Source of the DNA: Thioalkalivibrio halophilus
GTDB lineage: Bacteria; Pseudomonadota; Gammaproteobacteria; Ectothiorhodospirales; Ectothiorhodospiraceae
Direction of reading: 5' to 3'
DNA length: 64,000 bases
Assembly: GCF_001995255.1 (NCBI RefSeq)
Contig: NZ_MUZR01000035.1
Coordinates: 1-64,000 of the forward strand
A program made the translations under genes and the position numbers. The notes under the pieces are model-generated. The model was not told where the DNA came from. It did not search any database and worked only from the letters and a program-made list of their open reading frames with translations. Below are positions 7,422-14,686 of this stretch, in pieces; positions within the stretch are counted from its first letter, which is position 1, and every line of letters begins with the position of its first letter.

Positions 7422-8737
7422 TCCTCACCCCTCCGGACACCGAGCTTCAGGCGCTCCCCGGCCACGCGGAAAAACTCGCCGTAGACCTTGTCCAGAACCT
7501 GGGCCACCGGCATCTCCGCAGGCATATTGAACGTGGCGCCTGACATCGATGTATCGGCGTACACCGGGATCGGCCAGTGCGGCATACCCTCGTCTTCCTC
7601 CTCCGGTGCAGACGGTCCGGCTTCGGCCTCTTCATCGTAGAGCCATTGCCAGGTCTCGTAGGAACGCTCCCGGAACGCGGCCTGTGCCTTCGGCGTGGAC
7701 CCCGCCATGGCACCGACCGTGCTCAACCGCCAGCGCAGATCCGTATCCGGCATGTTGAACGTGATGGCGGGTGACCAGCGCAGGTGCCGGAACAGCTGTT
7801 CATAACCCGCCCATGTCGGCGGATCGTCCCGGGCGAACAGAAACGCATGCGCCCCCAGGCGGGTCACCGCCGCCGCGCCGATGTCGTGCATGCCGGCCCT
7901 CGCATCAAGCAACGCCACGTCGAACGGCTCGATGCGGTCGGCCGCAGTTTGCAAAAGCGCATGCACCGCCTCCGCGAACCCGTATTCCGCCCCGTCGACC
8001 CTGACCGACAGATACGCACGCCCCAGCTTGGCGACATAATCCCGAGTCCGGGAACCAAAGGCCGGAGCCAGCCGGATCTCCCCGGGCGTTCCGGGTGCCA
8101 GCTCGACGCTTCCCAGCATCCCTTCGAACAACTCGCGATCAGCCTGCCCCACTCGGCCCTCGACCAGCCAGTCCACCACGCCGTAATCCGGCCAGGGGGA
8201 CGCAGCCTCGCGCCTCGGTCCCAGCAGGAAGTTCTGGACCCCGGGAGCCTCCAGGTCCAGGTCCACCACCAGCACCTTCATGCCCCGGCCCGCCAGATGA
8301 TGAGCCCAGGCCGCCAGCGTGGTTGACCGTCCCACCCCACCCTTCAGGCTGAAGGCCACCGCCGTTGGCAGCGGGGGCTGGTCGGTGACGGGCGTTCGCA
8401 ACCAGTCCTGGTTGTTCATCAGGCGGTCCACCAGACGAATTTCGAGGGTGTCGTCACCGTCGAGCCCGACCCATTCCGGCGACTCGAATACTTCCTCCGG
8501 CATGAGCAGGTCGTCGCGCGTCTGCACGGCTTCGTCGGCACCGGGGGCAAACCGTCCGAGGCGCGCATTCAGGTCACCGGAGAGCTGCGCGCGCTCCGGC
8601 AGCTCTTCCGCGGACACGTTCACCGCCAGAGAGACCCGACCCAGCAAATCCCGAATGGCGTACACACACTTGAAGCGGGCCAGTCGTTCACACGCGAACG
8701 ATTCCGCAATCTGGAGCGCATCGTGGAATCGAACCAT
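7418..8737 (-). CDS. ParA/MinD-like ATPase with KGGVGR Walker A variant
   Basis: A 439-residue protein with a SIMIBI (MinD/ParA-type) domain starting near residue 125. The P-loop reads KGGVGRS (132-138), so the deviant lysine is kept but the usual GK[ST] lysine is Arg. LVVDLDLEAPG (about 156-166) and VALLDARAGMHDIG further on match MinD switch regions. The first 120 residues are a separate domain I cannot name. A KGGVGR-variant ATPase family is recognised in annotation databases, to my recollection. It overlaps the downstream ATPase by ATGA and follows the HEPN-like gene by 3 nt. The Arg variant raises the question of whether it hydrolyses ATP or only senses nucleotide. Confidence 0.75.
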   Translation of the reverse strand: MVRFHDALQIAESFACERLARFKCVYAIRDLLGRVSLAVNVSAEELPERAQLSGDLNARLGRFAPGADEAVQTRDDLLMPEEVFESPEWVGLDGDDTLEIRLVDRLMNNQDWLRTPVTDQPPLPTAVAFSLKGGVGRSTTLAAWAHHLAGRGMKVLVVDLDLEAPGVQNFLLGPRREAASPWPDYGVVDWLVEGRVGQADRELFEGMLGSVELAPGTPGEIRLAPAFGSRTRDYVAKLGRAYLSVRVDGAEYGFAEAVHALLQTAADRIEPFDVALLDARAGMHDIGAAAVTRLGAHAFLFARDDPPTWAGYEQLFRHLRWSPAITFNMPDTDLRWRLSTVGAMAGSTPKAQAAFRERSYETWQWLYDEEAEAGPSAPEEEDEGMPHWPIPVYADTSMSGATFNMPAEMPVAQVLDKVYGEFFRVAGERLKLGVRRGEE

Positions 8738-8740
8738 CCA

Positions 8741-9124
8741 TTACCCCCTGAACAGGCCAGTTGCCACCAACAAGCGGCGCGCCCCTTCGCAGTGCCGCTC
8801 CACGGCGGCCTCCGGCACCGCGCTGTCTGCCACGTACCGCTGTTCGACATCCCAGTCCGCAAACCGCTCCTCGCCTGCCAGCTCTCCAGCAAGTCCCGGA
8901 AACTGGTTCCGGAATGCAGTCGCCTGAATCTTCCTCCACAGAACGTTGATGTGCTTGCGGTGCTGGTCCTCACGAAAATACCCGGCCCTCTTCAGCGCCG
9001 ATTTCAAGGCGCACTCGGCCGCAAGACCGTAGAGCTGGTCCGCGTTCTCCCACCGGCTCCGCTCGTCCAGCAAACGGGCATCTCCCCAGTGGCGGCGGGC
9101 TGCCTCGTCATAGTTCTCGTCCAT
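8741..9124 (-). CDS. HEPN-like small protein, first gene of the three-gene operon
   Basis: The ATG at 9122-9124 gives 127 residues (MDENYDEAARRHWGDA...) with a GTGGAG ribosome site upstream. The frame is open for 170 codons further but that extension shadows the DUF429 gene. The helix WENADQLYGLAAECALKSAL is a strong HEPN-fold signature (compare the AAECALKA helix of HEPN proteins), followed by HRKHINVLW. The catalytic Rx4-6H ribonuclease motif is not obvious, so it may be a non-catalytic HEPN or a divergent RNase. It is the promoter-proximal gene, with two ATPases behind it at 3-nt and overlapping junctions. It could be an RNase effector held in check by the ATPases; this is inference. Confidence 0.65.
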   Translation of the reverse strand: MDENYDEAARRHWGDARLLDERSRWENADQLYGLAAECALKSALKRAGYFREDQHRKHINVLWRKIQATAFRNQFPGLAGELAGEERFADWDVEQRYVADSAVPEAAVERHCEGARRLLVATGLFRG

Positions 9125-9241
9125 GCATGCTCCACAAACCGGTTCCCTGAAAACCCCGACTTTGCCGCTTCCGGGACCGAACGGGAACCCCCGGCGTTCG
9201 GCTCGCCGGCACGTTGACCAGCCCACGTCCGTCCACAATGC

Positions 9242-9260
9242 GCTGAGCCACAAGCTCAGC
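9242..9260 (-). terminator. Hairpin at the end of the DUF429 gene
   Basis: A 7-bp perfect stem (GCTGAGC at 9242-9248, complement at 9254-9260) with a 5-nt loop overlaps the DUF429 stop codon. No T-run follows, so termination is uncertain. Confidence 0.3.
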
Positions 9261-9888
9261 AGACGAAAGCGTACGGGTGTTGCGGTGGCTCGGCCGGGTG
9301 GATCCATGCGGAGCGGCCCCGGCTCCACTGCCAGGCGGCCCATGCCGCGGCGCAGGCGGCAACCGAATGGTCGCTGGCATCGGCGAGATCGAGCACCCCG
9401 TCCAGACCCTGCCGATCCAGCCAGGCCAGCAGGTCCCGTCGCGCGTCCGCCGCGTGCTTCATCGCCTTCAGGGTCTCGACCGAAGCCCCGCCCAGCGCCA
9501 TGGCCACCGTGGGGTGCACCTCCGCCACGCGTGCATCCGGGCGCTCGAAGGCGAGCATACGGCTGACCGCGACACCGCGCAGCGTCAGGTAGCTCATCCT
9601 CGGCGCGGAAGGCGCCATCACGGTGCCGGCCGGCAGGCCGCACTCCACCGCCAGGCGGCGCAGGGACTGATCGGACGTGCGACTGCCCCCGGTGGGCGAG
9701 TACGACAGCGGTGCATCCAGCCCCACCACCGCCGCGGCCGGCACACGCTCCAGGATCGCCTGATCGTCCGCCCCCGCAAGCAGCTCCCGCAGCCGGAGCG
9801 CCCCGCCGCGTTCAGCGAAAACGGCGAGGGACGTCTGCCCGGCACTCCCGGGCCCGGACAGATCCACCCCGACGATCCACTGCCCCAT
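9256..9888 (-). CDS. DUF429 family protein (predicted RNase H-fold nuclease)
   Basis: The ATG at 9886-9888 has a textbook AAAGGAGATCGC leader and gives 210 residues starting MGQWIVGVDLSGPGS. The VGVDLSG strand, the GLDAPLSY block, the EVHPTVAMALG segment and the late DASDHSVAACAAAWAAW helix match the DUF429 family, whose fold resembles RNase H/RuvC. The enzymatic role of the family is not established. It is divergent from def across 72 bp, so the two genes may share a control region, part of which (from 9945) is copied at 5837. Confidence 0.78.
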   Translation of the reverse strand: MGQWIVGVDLSGPGSAGQTSLAVFAERGGALRLRELLAGADDQAILERVPAAAVVGLDAPLSYSPTGGSRTSDQSLRRLAVECGLPAGTVMAPSAPRMSYLTLRGVAVSRMLAFERPDARVAEVHPTVAMALGGASVETLKAMKHAADARRDLLAWLDRQGLDGVLDLADASDHSVAACAAAWAAWQWSRGRSAWIHPAEPPQHPYAFVC

Positions 9889-9944
9889 GCGATCTCCTTT
9901 GGCCGGCTTCGAACGCGCCAGGCTGCGAACGTTGTTCTTCGCTG

Positions 9945-9993
9945 TGGCACCATCGATGCCATGAGCGTTCGTCGTATCCTGCGTATGGGGCAC
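9945..9993 (+). repeat. Parent copy of the duplicated def 5' end
   Basis: These 49 bp, 16 bp of leader plus the first 11 def codons, are repeated at 5837-5885 with one mismatch, 4.1 kb upstream and in the same orientation. Everything between the copies is the three-ATPase operon, the DUF429 gene and the tRNA-Phe 3' repeat. Confidence 0.9.
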
Positions 9994-10497
9994 CCCGACC
10001 TGCGTCGCGTGTGCCACCCGGTGGCCGATGGCGACTTCGACAGCGCCGGGCTGCAGGCCCTGGTGGACGACCTGGTGGACACCATGCACGCCAGCGAAGG
10101 GCTCGGCCTCGCCGCCGCCCAGATCGGCGACACCCGACGCGTGGCCGTGATCGAGATTCAGCCCGGCAACACGCGCTACCCCGATGCCGTACCCACCGGC
10201 CGCCTGGTGCTGGTGAACCCGGTGGTCACCGTGCTGGACCCGACGCCGCAACGCTACTGGGAAGGCTGCCTGTCCGTGCCCGGCCTGCGCGGCGAAGTCG
10301 CCCGGCCGCGCCACATCGCCGTCGACTACCACGAGCCCGACGGCACGCCCCGCCACCTGGAACCCGAAGGCTTCCTCGCCACCGTGTTCCAGCACGAGAT
10401 CGACCACCTCGACGGCACCCTGTTCATCGACCGGGTGACCGACACCACCCGCCTCGCCTTCCTCGACGAATACCGCGAGTTCCACGCAGAAGCATAG
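9961..10497 (+). CDS. def: Peptide deformylase
   Basis: Removes the formyl group from the initiator methionine of nascent proteins. The 178-residue protein has all three metalloenzyme motifs: GLAAAQIG (about 49-56), EGCLSVPG with the metal-binding Cys (near residue 102), and QHEIDHLDG with the two metal-binding His and catalytic Glu (near 143-151). It looks fully functional. In most gammaproteobacteria def is followed by fmt; here it stands alone inside an accessory island, so it may be an extra copy or an essential gene used as an insertion hotspot. Both its ends are duplicated nearby (5837-5885 and 11074-11180). Confidence 0.96.
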   Translation: MSVRRILRMGHPDLRRVCHPVADGDFDSAGLQALVDDLVDTMHASEGLGLAAAQIGDTRRVAVIEIQPGNTRYPDAVPTGRLVLVNPVVTVLDPTPQRYWEGCLSVPGLRGEVARPRHIAVDYHEPDGTPRHLEPEGFLATVFQHEIDHLDGTLFIDRVTDTTRLAFLDEYREFHAEA

Positions 10498-10515
10498 GGC
10501 TCACGCCCGGTGCAG
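10409..10515 (+). repeat. Parent copy of the duplicated def 3' end
   Basis: This 107-bp block holds the last 29 codons of def, the stop and the left arm of its terminator. It recurs at 11074-11180 with three mismatches in the same orientation. The 558 bp between the copies hold exactly the DUF4258-DUF2283 pair. Confidence 0.92.
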
Positions 10516-10531
10516 CTTACGGCGCCGGGCG
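10504..10531 (+). terminator. def terminator hairpin
   Basis: CGCCCGG at 10504-10510 pairs with CCGGGCG at 10525-10531, followed by CTTTA. In the downstream copy of the def 3' end only the left arm is kept, so that copy has lost the hairpin. Confidence 0.5.
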
Positions 10532-10557
10532 CTTTATGGCGTCAAAAAAAGGAGAGC

Positions 10558-10755
10558 TTATGCCGCAATACCCTCGACAATGAGATGGCTAACGTCGGTA
10601 CGCTGGCTTGCATGTTCAAAGGTGATCGCGCAGACATTGCCGCTGGCATCCACATCCAGAATGGTGTTTTCGTCCAGGTCTTTCGATTCCGCAATGTCGC
10701 TGCTGCGGAACTCGATGTACAGAGTATCGCTGTCATCGAAATAGCTGACTTTCAT
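10558..10755 (-). CDS. DUF2283 family protein (likely antitoxin-like partner)
   Basis: A 65-residue protein with the DUF2283 pattern: MKVSYFDDSDTLYIEFRSSDIAESKDLDENTILDVDASGNVCAITFEHAS. It is compact and acidic. Its start overlaps the DUF4258 stop (ATGA), so the two are coupled. DUF2283 and DUF4258 genes often lie together and are suspected toxin-antitoxin pairs; that role is inference. An internal 23-bp stretch (10669-10691) reappears at 5891-5913 in the chimeric junction next to the tRNA-Phe repeat. Confidence 0.8.
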   Translation of the reverse strand: MKVSYFDDSDTLYIEFRSSDIAESKDLDENTILDVDASGNVCAITFEHASQRTDVSHLIVEGIAA

Positions 10756-10988
10756 GGCCGGAACCCCCGATCAAAGAATGCATTGTGAATCGTCTCGCCA
10801 TCGTCCAGCAGAATCACCCGCAGGTACCGGCCTTCCATTGCCTCGATCCTGGCCCATCGCCTTATTCGGCCATCTGCCTGCACGTGCTCTCTCTCGGGAT
10901 GCTGCACCACGTACTGGATCCATTCGTCCTTGATTCTCGCACGGTCCGGCCTGCCCCGAGTCGCCCGGAAGTATTTCGTGGTTTTCAC
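10752..10988 (-). CDS. DUF4258 family protein (likely toxin-like partner)
   Basis: A 78-residue basic protein reading from a GTG at 10986-10988, with an AAGGA ribosome site about ten bases upstream. The WIQYVVQHPEREHVQADGRIRRWARIEAMEGRYLRVILLDDGETIHNAFFDRGF pattern fits the DUF4258/BrnT-like small RNase-toxin fold. It lies upstream of, and overlaps, the DUF2283 gene. The whole pair is framed by two copies of the def 3' end. Toxin activity is not shown by the sequence. Confidence 0.7.
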   Translation of the reverse strand: MKTTKYFRATRGRPDRARIKDEWIQYVVQHPEREHVQADGRIRRWARIEAMEGRYLRVILLDDGETIHNAFFDRGFRP

Positions 10989-11073
10989 AGATATTTTTCC
11001 TTTCCTGCATGAATCGCCGGCATCGTTCCCGTCAGGTAACCGAGGCGCCAGGCTGACTATCAGCCCCCCTCAC

Positions 11074-11180
11074 TCGACGACACCCTGTTCATCGACCGGG
11101 TGACCGACACCACCCGCCTCGCCTTCCTCGAGGAATACCGCGAGTTCCACGCAGAAGCATAGGACTCACGCCCGGTGCAG
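11074..11180 (+). pseudogene. Duplicated 3' end of the deformylase gene (fragment)
   Basis: These 107 bp match 10409-10515 at 104 positions, covering the last 29 codons of def, its stop and downstream bases as far as CCCGGTGCAG. No start or catalytic motifs are present. The copy sits just beyond the DUF4258-DUF2283 pair and ends 6 bp before the stop of the next gene. Confidence 0.92.
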
Positions 11181-11186
11181 GACCGG

Positions 11187-11507
11187 TCAGTCGTGCACGA
11201 TGATGCGGGAGCCGGCGGCGTCGATGTCCACGCGGGAACTGGAGTAGTCGCAGGCCTTCGCGATGTCTTTCAGAGCCGGCATGTCATTGAGCTCCGCCAG
11301 ACGATGCAGCAGGCTGCCGCCCTCGCAGTCACGCGGCATGCCGCCGTCGTCCAGCGTGCAGCCGAACTCGCCGCCATCCACCGACCAGTCCATGTCGGCC
11401 GGCATATTCAGCACCACCGGTTCCTCGTGCATCACCTGGAACTTCGCCCGCATGGCGTTCTTGCCGTTTTCCCAATCCAGGGCCGGCATGTTGTCTACGC
11501 TGCGCAT
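11187..11507 (-). CDS. Conserved-looking hypothetical protein, 106 residues
   Basis: Reads MRSVDNMPALDWENGKN..., with a strong AAGGAGG ribosome site seven bases before the ATG, so it is probably translated. It is acidic, with two cysteines around residues 50-61 and a third near 86, and no signal peptide or membrane segment. I do not recognise a family. It lies between the def 3' duplicate and a 396-bp stretch without a convincing gene, so it belongs to the accessory island. Confidence 0.6.
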   Translation of the reverse strand: MRSVDNMPALDWENGKNAMRAKFQVMHEEPVVLNMPADMDWSVDGGEFGCTLDDGGMPRDCEGGSLLHRLAELNDMPALKDIAKACDYSSSRVDIDAAGSRIIVHD

Positions 11508-11847
11508 GGTGTGCCTCCTTCGCGATTCCGCGAGGTTGCAACGGGTTTGCCGGAGCCGTTCCCTGCCCCTCTCCTTTGACGCTAGACGCCGTCCACGAGG
11601 CGGTCAAAGGTGACCCCGGCGGCGATGGGGAAGGATTCGTGTGGTCCATTACCGTTTGGTGGACTCCTTCAACAGGTGGCACACCGCAGGGCAAGCGGCA
11701 ATTGCCCCCGAAGTTCTCGCTCCCGATCAAGCTATTTGGCGGTCCAGGACGTCGGTTCAAGGGCCCGCCCACGCGCATGGAGAGCCGTAGGTCCCTGACT
11801 ACGGTGAAAAACTGGAGCCCGGACCGAGCATCAGCTACACAACAGCT
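11508..11847 (+). other. Gene-poor stretch, no supported feature
   Basis: About 340 bp before the hicAB promoter. Open frames here are short and lack ribosome sites, and no tRNA, terminal repeats or transposase motifs are visible. Its composition is less regular than the flanking genes and it may be decayed mobile DNA; I see nothing specific to support that. Confidence 0.4.
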
Positions 11848-11851
11848 TGAC

Positions 11852-11875
11852 GACTCGTACACAAATGTACGAGTC
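11852..11875 (+). promoter_or_regulatory. hicAB operator palindrome
   Basis: A perfect inverted repeat, GACTCGTAC (11852-11860) and GTACGAGTC (11867-11875), with a 6-bp spacer. A TTGACG -35-like hexamer (11848-11853) overlaps its left edge and the hicA start is 28 bp downstream. Position and symmetry fit a site for HicB autorepression. The -10 element is weak. Confidence 0.65.
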
Positions 11876-11903
11876 TATGGGCAAGGGATTAGTGGGCCGC
11901 AAC

Positions 11904-12116
11904 ATGAATGGAAACGAATACCTGAAGCGGCTGCAGAAGCTGGGAAAGAAAACCGGCACGCCGGTTCAACTGGTCGAGCACCAAGGGAAAGGGAGCCATG
12001 GCCGAATCTACTACGGTGACCGCTTCACGACCCTGAAGGACCGTAAGAAGGAGATCGGCCCCGGGCTGCTGAAAGCCATGTGCAAGCAGCTCGGTATCGA
12101 CCCGAACGACATTTGA
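11904..12116 (+). CDS. hicA: HicA family mRNA interferase toxin
   Basis: A 70-residue toxin with the double-stranded-RNA-binding-like HicA fold. MNGNEYLKRLQKLGKK forms the first helix and GKGSHGRIYYGDRFTTL the strand with the catalytic His (residue 32). The ATG at 11904 is preferred over upstream in-frame starts because those would lie inside the operator palindrome and give an atypical N-terminus. hicB follows after 10 bp. HicA cleaves mRNA independently of the ribosome in characterised systems. Confidence 0.88.
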   Translation: MNGNEYLKRLQKLGKKTGTPVQLVEHQGKGSHGRIYYGDRFTTLKDRKKEIGPGLLKAMCKQLGIDPNDI

Positions 12117-12126
12117 GGACAGAGCC

Positions 12127-12573
12127 ATGCGCTACGCATACCCCGTACAACTCGAACGCGACGAAGGCGGCCACTACCTGGCGACGTGCCGGGACGTGCC
12201 CGAGGCCCTGACGGACGGGGAATCTCAAGAGGAGGCGCTGCGCGAAATGGGCGAGGCCCTGGGCGCGGCGCTCGCTGGCTACGTCATGGAGGGGCGCCCC
12301 ATCCCCTCCCCCACCGACGCGGAACCGGGCGAGGCAATCGCGCCGGTGTCGCCCCTGATCGCCGCCAAACTCGCGCTCCGGGTCGCCATGCGGGCGGAAG
12401 GGGTCAGCAACTCGGAACTGGCACGCCGAATGGGCAGCCATGAGGGTGCGATCCGGCGGCTAATCGACGTGGATCACCGCTCCAGGATCGAGGCGGTCCA
12501 CGCCGCGATCGCCAGTCTGGGTCATGGTCTCGTCGTGGAGGATGCTCGCCCCTTTAAACCCGTCGCAGCATAG
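12127..12573 (+). CDS. hicB: HicB family antitoxin with C-terminal HTH
   Basis: A 148-residue antitoxin. The N-terminal half (MRYAYPVQLERDEGGHYLATCRDVPEALTDG) is the partial RNase H-like HicB domain that blocks HicA. The C-terminal half holds a helix-turn-helix (NSELARRMGSHEGAIRRLID), which presumably binds the palindrome at 11852-11875. It is the second gene of a toxin-first operon, the usual HicAB order. GAGGACAGAGCC upstream provides the ribosome site. Confidence 0.9.
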   Translation: MRYAYPVQLERDEGGHYLATCRDVPEALTDGESQEEALREMGEALGAALAGYVMEGRPIPSPTDAEPGEAIAPVSPLIAAKLALRVAMRAEGVSNSELARRMGSHEGAIRRLIDVDHRSRIEAVHAAIASLGHGLVVEDARPFKPVAA

Positions 12574-12608
12574 AGGGTAACCGCCAGCGCCCGCCCGGGC
12601 TCGCGGGT

Positions 12609-14456
12609 TCAGGCCTGCGCGGCCTCGCCGATGCGGCGGAGGAAGGGGGCCTGCGGCGGGCCGGTGACGATCAGCTCGTCCATGGCCCGGGTCATGGCCA
12701 CGTAGAGCAGGCGGGCCTCTTCGGCCTCGCGCTCCTCGGCGGTGTCCATCTCGCCCAGGCCGGTCAGGGCCACCACGGGAAACTCCAGGCCCTTGCTGGA
12801 GTGCATGGTCACCATCTTGACCGTGTCGGCCGGGGTGGCCGACTTCTGGCGATTGCGGTCCCCGAGGTTTTCCAGCGGGATGCCCGCACGCTCGAACACC
12901 GCGCGGATCTTGCCGGCGGCGGGCACGCGGCGGTGCAGCACGGCCATCTCGCTCCAGGGGCGGCCCTGTTCGTGCAGCCGCTTGAAGTGCCCGGCGATGT
13001 ATTCGATCTCCTGCGGCTGGGCGGGCAGGGGGATGATCGCGGGCTCCGGGCCTTCGCGGCCCGCGCTTTCCGGCGGCACGAGCGGGATGCCGTCTTCCTC
13101 GGCCTCCTGCGGGTCCAGCAGTTCGCGGGCGAAGCGGGTGGCCAGGTCCAGCACCTGGCGGGTGTTGCGGTAATTCACCCGCAGGATGGTGGTGCGCCCG
13201 CGGGCCTCCACGCCCACGCTGGAGAAGCTGAACCGGCTCTGGCTGCGGCCGTAGATCGACTGAGCGTCGTCGTACAGCACGAGCACCGAGTTGGTGTCTG
13301 GGTCGACCATCTGCGTGGCCAGCCGGAACCAGTGCGGCTCGAAGTCGTGGCCCTCGTCGATCATCACCGCGCCGTACTGCCCGCCGGGGATCTGCCCCTG
13401 GTCGACGCCGTCGATCACCTGCTGCACCAGCTGGTCGAAGAAGGCCCGCTTGTCCGTGTTATTCGGCGGGGGCGGCACGTTGTAGGTACGCAGCTGCGCG
13501 TGGCACCAGCGATGGAAGTTGTACACCACCACCTGATCGCCCGCGCCCTTCTCCGCCAGGATGGCCTGCAGGCGGTCGGCCAGGGTGCGGTTGTAACACA
13601 GCACCAGGATCGGCTTGCGCAGCGCCCGCGCCAGATGCAGGCAGCGGTAGACCAGGATCAGCGTCTTGCCCGCCCCGGCCGCGCCATGGATCACCCGGTG
13701 CCCGGTTCCCAGGCTGCGGGCCAGCTGCTCCTGCTGCAGGTCCATCACCCGCATCAGGTCCGGGAGCACTTCGGCCGGGGATTCGGTCTCGTCCGCGTCG
13801 GACGCATCGTCGAACAGGCTGCCCTGGCGGATGCGAATCTCGGGGAACAGATGGCCGCGGATGCGGTCGATCTGCGGCAGCGACAACCGGTGCGGGAACT
13901 GCACAGTGAACATGTCCCACAGCCGCTTCTGGAAATCCTCCGGATCCTGGGACTCCGTCATCTCGTCGCGACAGATGACCCGATTGGCCGGAATCACCTC
14001 GCCCAGCTCCTGCTGCTCGAACTGCGCGCGGGTAATGTTGGCCAGCACCACCCCGTGCCCGAACGGCAGCATCAACCGGCCCTGCAGCGAAGATCCCGGC
14101 GGATGCACCAGCTGCGGATCGCGCTCCAGTGGCTTGATGACCTGATAGGCATACTGGCGCGCCTGCTCCAGCGGGTTGGGGACCACTTTCAGGCCCCGGT
14201 CCGTCAGGATGGTCGCCTCCTGGCGATCGATCTGCCGGATGGTCTCCAGCCGCCAGTCCTTCACCTCCAGGATCAGCAGACCCCGCTGCGGATGCAGCAC
14301 GATGAAATCCGGATGCTCCGACCGCCCGCCCACCGGCACGTCGTACCAGCACAGGTAGTCATCCTCCAGGAAGTGCTCCAGTCGCCGCGCAAAGCGCTTC
14401 TCGCCCGACGTCATCCGCGGCAGGCAGCTGTTCAGCGAAGGTATGAGTGTTGTCAC
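12609..14456 (-). CDS. NERD-domain nuclease-helicase (SF1, UvrD/PcrA-like)
   Basis: A 615-residue fusion. The N-terminal NERD domain (about 10-115) has the nuclease-like HPDFIVLHPQRG...LEVKDW core. A superfamily 1 helicase follows: Walker A GAAGAGKT, Walker B VMIDEGHDF, VNYRNTRQVL, MHSSKGLEF and a final LLYVAMTRAMDEL. The GTG at 14454-14456 is preferred because it gives VTTLIPSLNSC, the usual start of this family, and follows a GGGAG ribosome site; the frame extends 20 codons further. Such proteins are frequent in defence islands, presumably attacking foreign DNA. It is divergent from the PD-(D/E)XK-like gene at 14687. Confidence 0.85.
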   Translation of the reverse strand: MTTLIPSLNSCLPRMTSGEKRFARRLEHFLEDDYLCWYDVPVGGRSEHPDFIVLHPQRGLLILEVKDWRLETIRQIDRQEATILTDRGLKVVPNPLEQARQYAYQVIKPLERDPQLVHPPGSSLQGRLMLPFGHGVVLANITRAQFEQQELGEVIPANRVICRDEMTESQDPEDFQKRLWDMFTVQFPHRLSLPQIDRIRGHLFPEIRIRQGSLFDDASDADETESPAEVLPDLMRVMDLQQEQLARSLGTGHRVIHGAAGAGKTLILVYRCLHLARALRKPILVLCYNRTLADRLQAILAEKGAGDQVVVYNFHRWCHAQLRTYNVPPPPNNTDKRAFFDQLVQQVIDGVDQGQIPGGQYGAVMIDEGHDFEPHWFRLATQMVDPDTNSVLVLYDDAQSIYGRSQSRFSFSSVGVEARGRTTILRVNYRNTRQVLDLATRFARELLDPQEAEEDGIPLVPPESAGREGPEPAIIPLPAQPQEIEYIAGHFKRLHEQGRPWSEMAVLHRRVPAAGKIRAVFERAGIPLENLGDRNRQKSATPADTVKMVTMHSSKGLEFPVVALTGLGEMDTAEEREAEEARLLYVAMTRAMDELIVTGPPQAPFLRRIGEAAQA

Positions 14457-14686
14457 TTCCGGGGCTCTCCCAAAGTTGCGCGGAATGGCCCCCGCTTGTC
14501 GCGAAAGCCCCGCCACCGCAATCGATCTCTATCCCCCACTCCGGCCCGAAAGGCCCCACTGACCGGCCCGCCGGCAAAGCGCCACTAGCGAAATCGACGC
14601 TGAACCACACATAGGCTATGGTTTCCACAAGCTGGCACGCAAGGATGCCGCGTTACCGATTCGCCCGGAGCCAGGAGGAACCAACC

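Noticed and set aside
9242-9260. Inverted repeat as a transposon end
   Set aside because: Only 7 bp, no partner elsewhere, and it overlaps a stop codon; more likely a small hairpin.
12801-14588. Long plus-strand frame opposite the NERD helicase
   Set aside because: A compositional shadow. The minus strand carries all helicase motifs and the family N-terminus.
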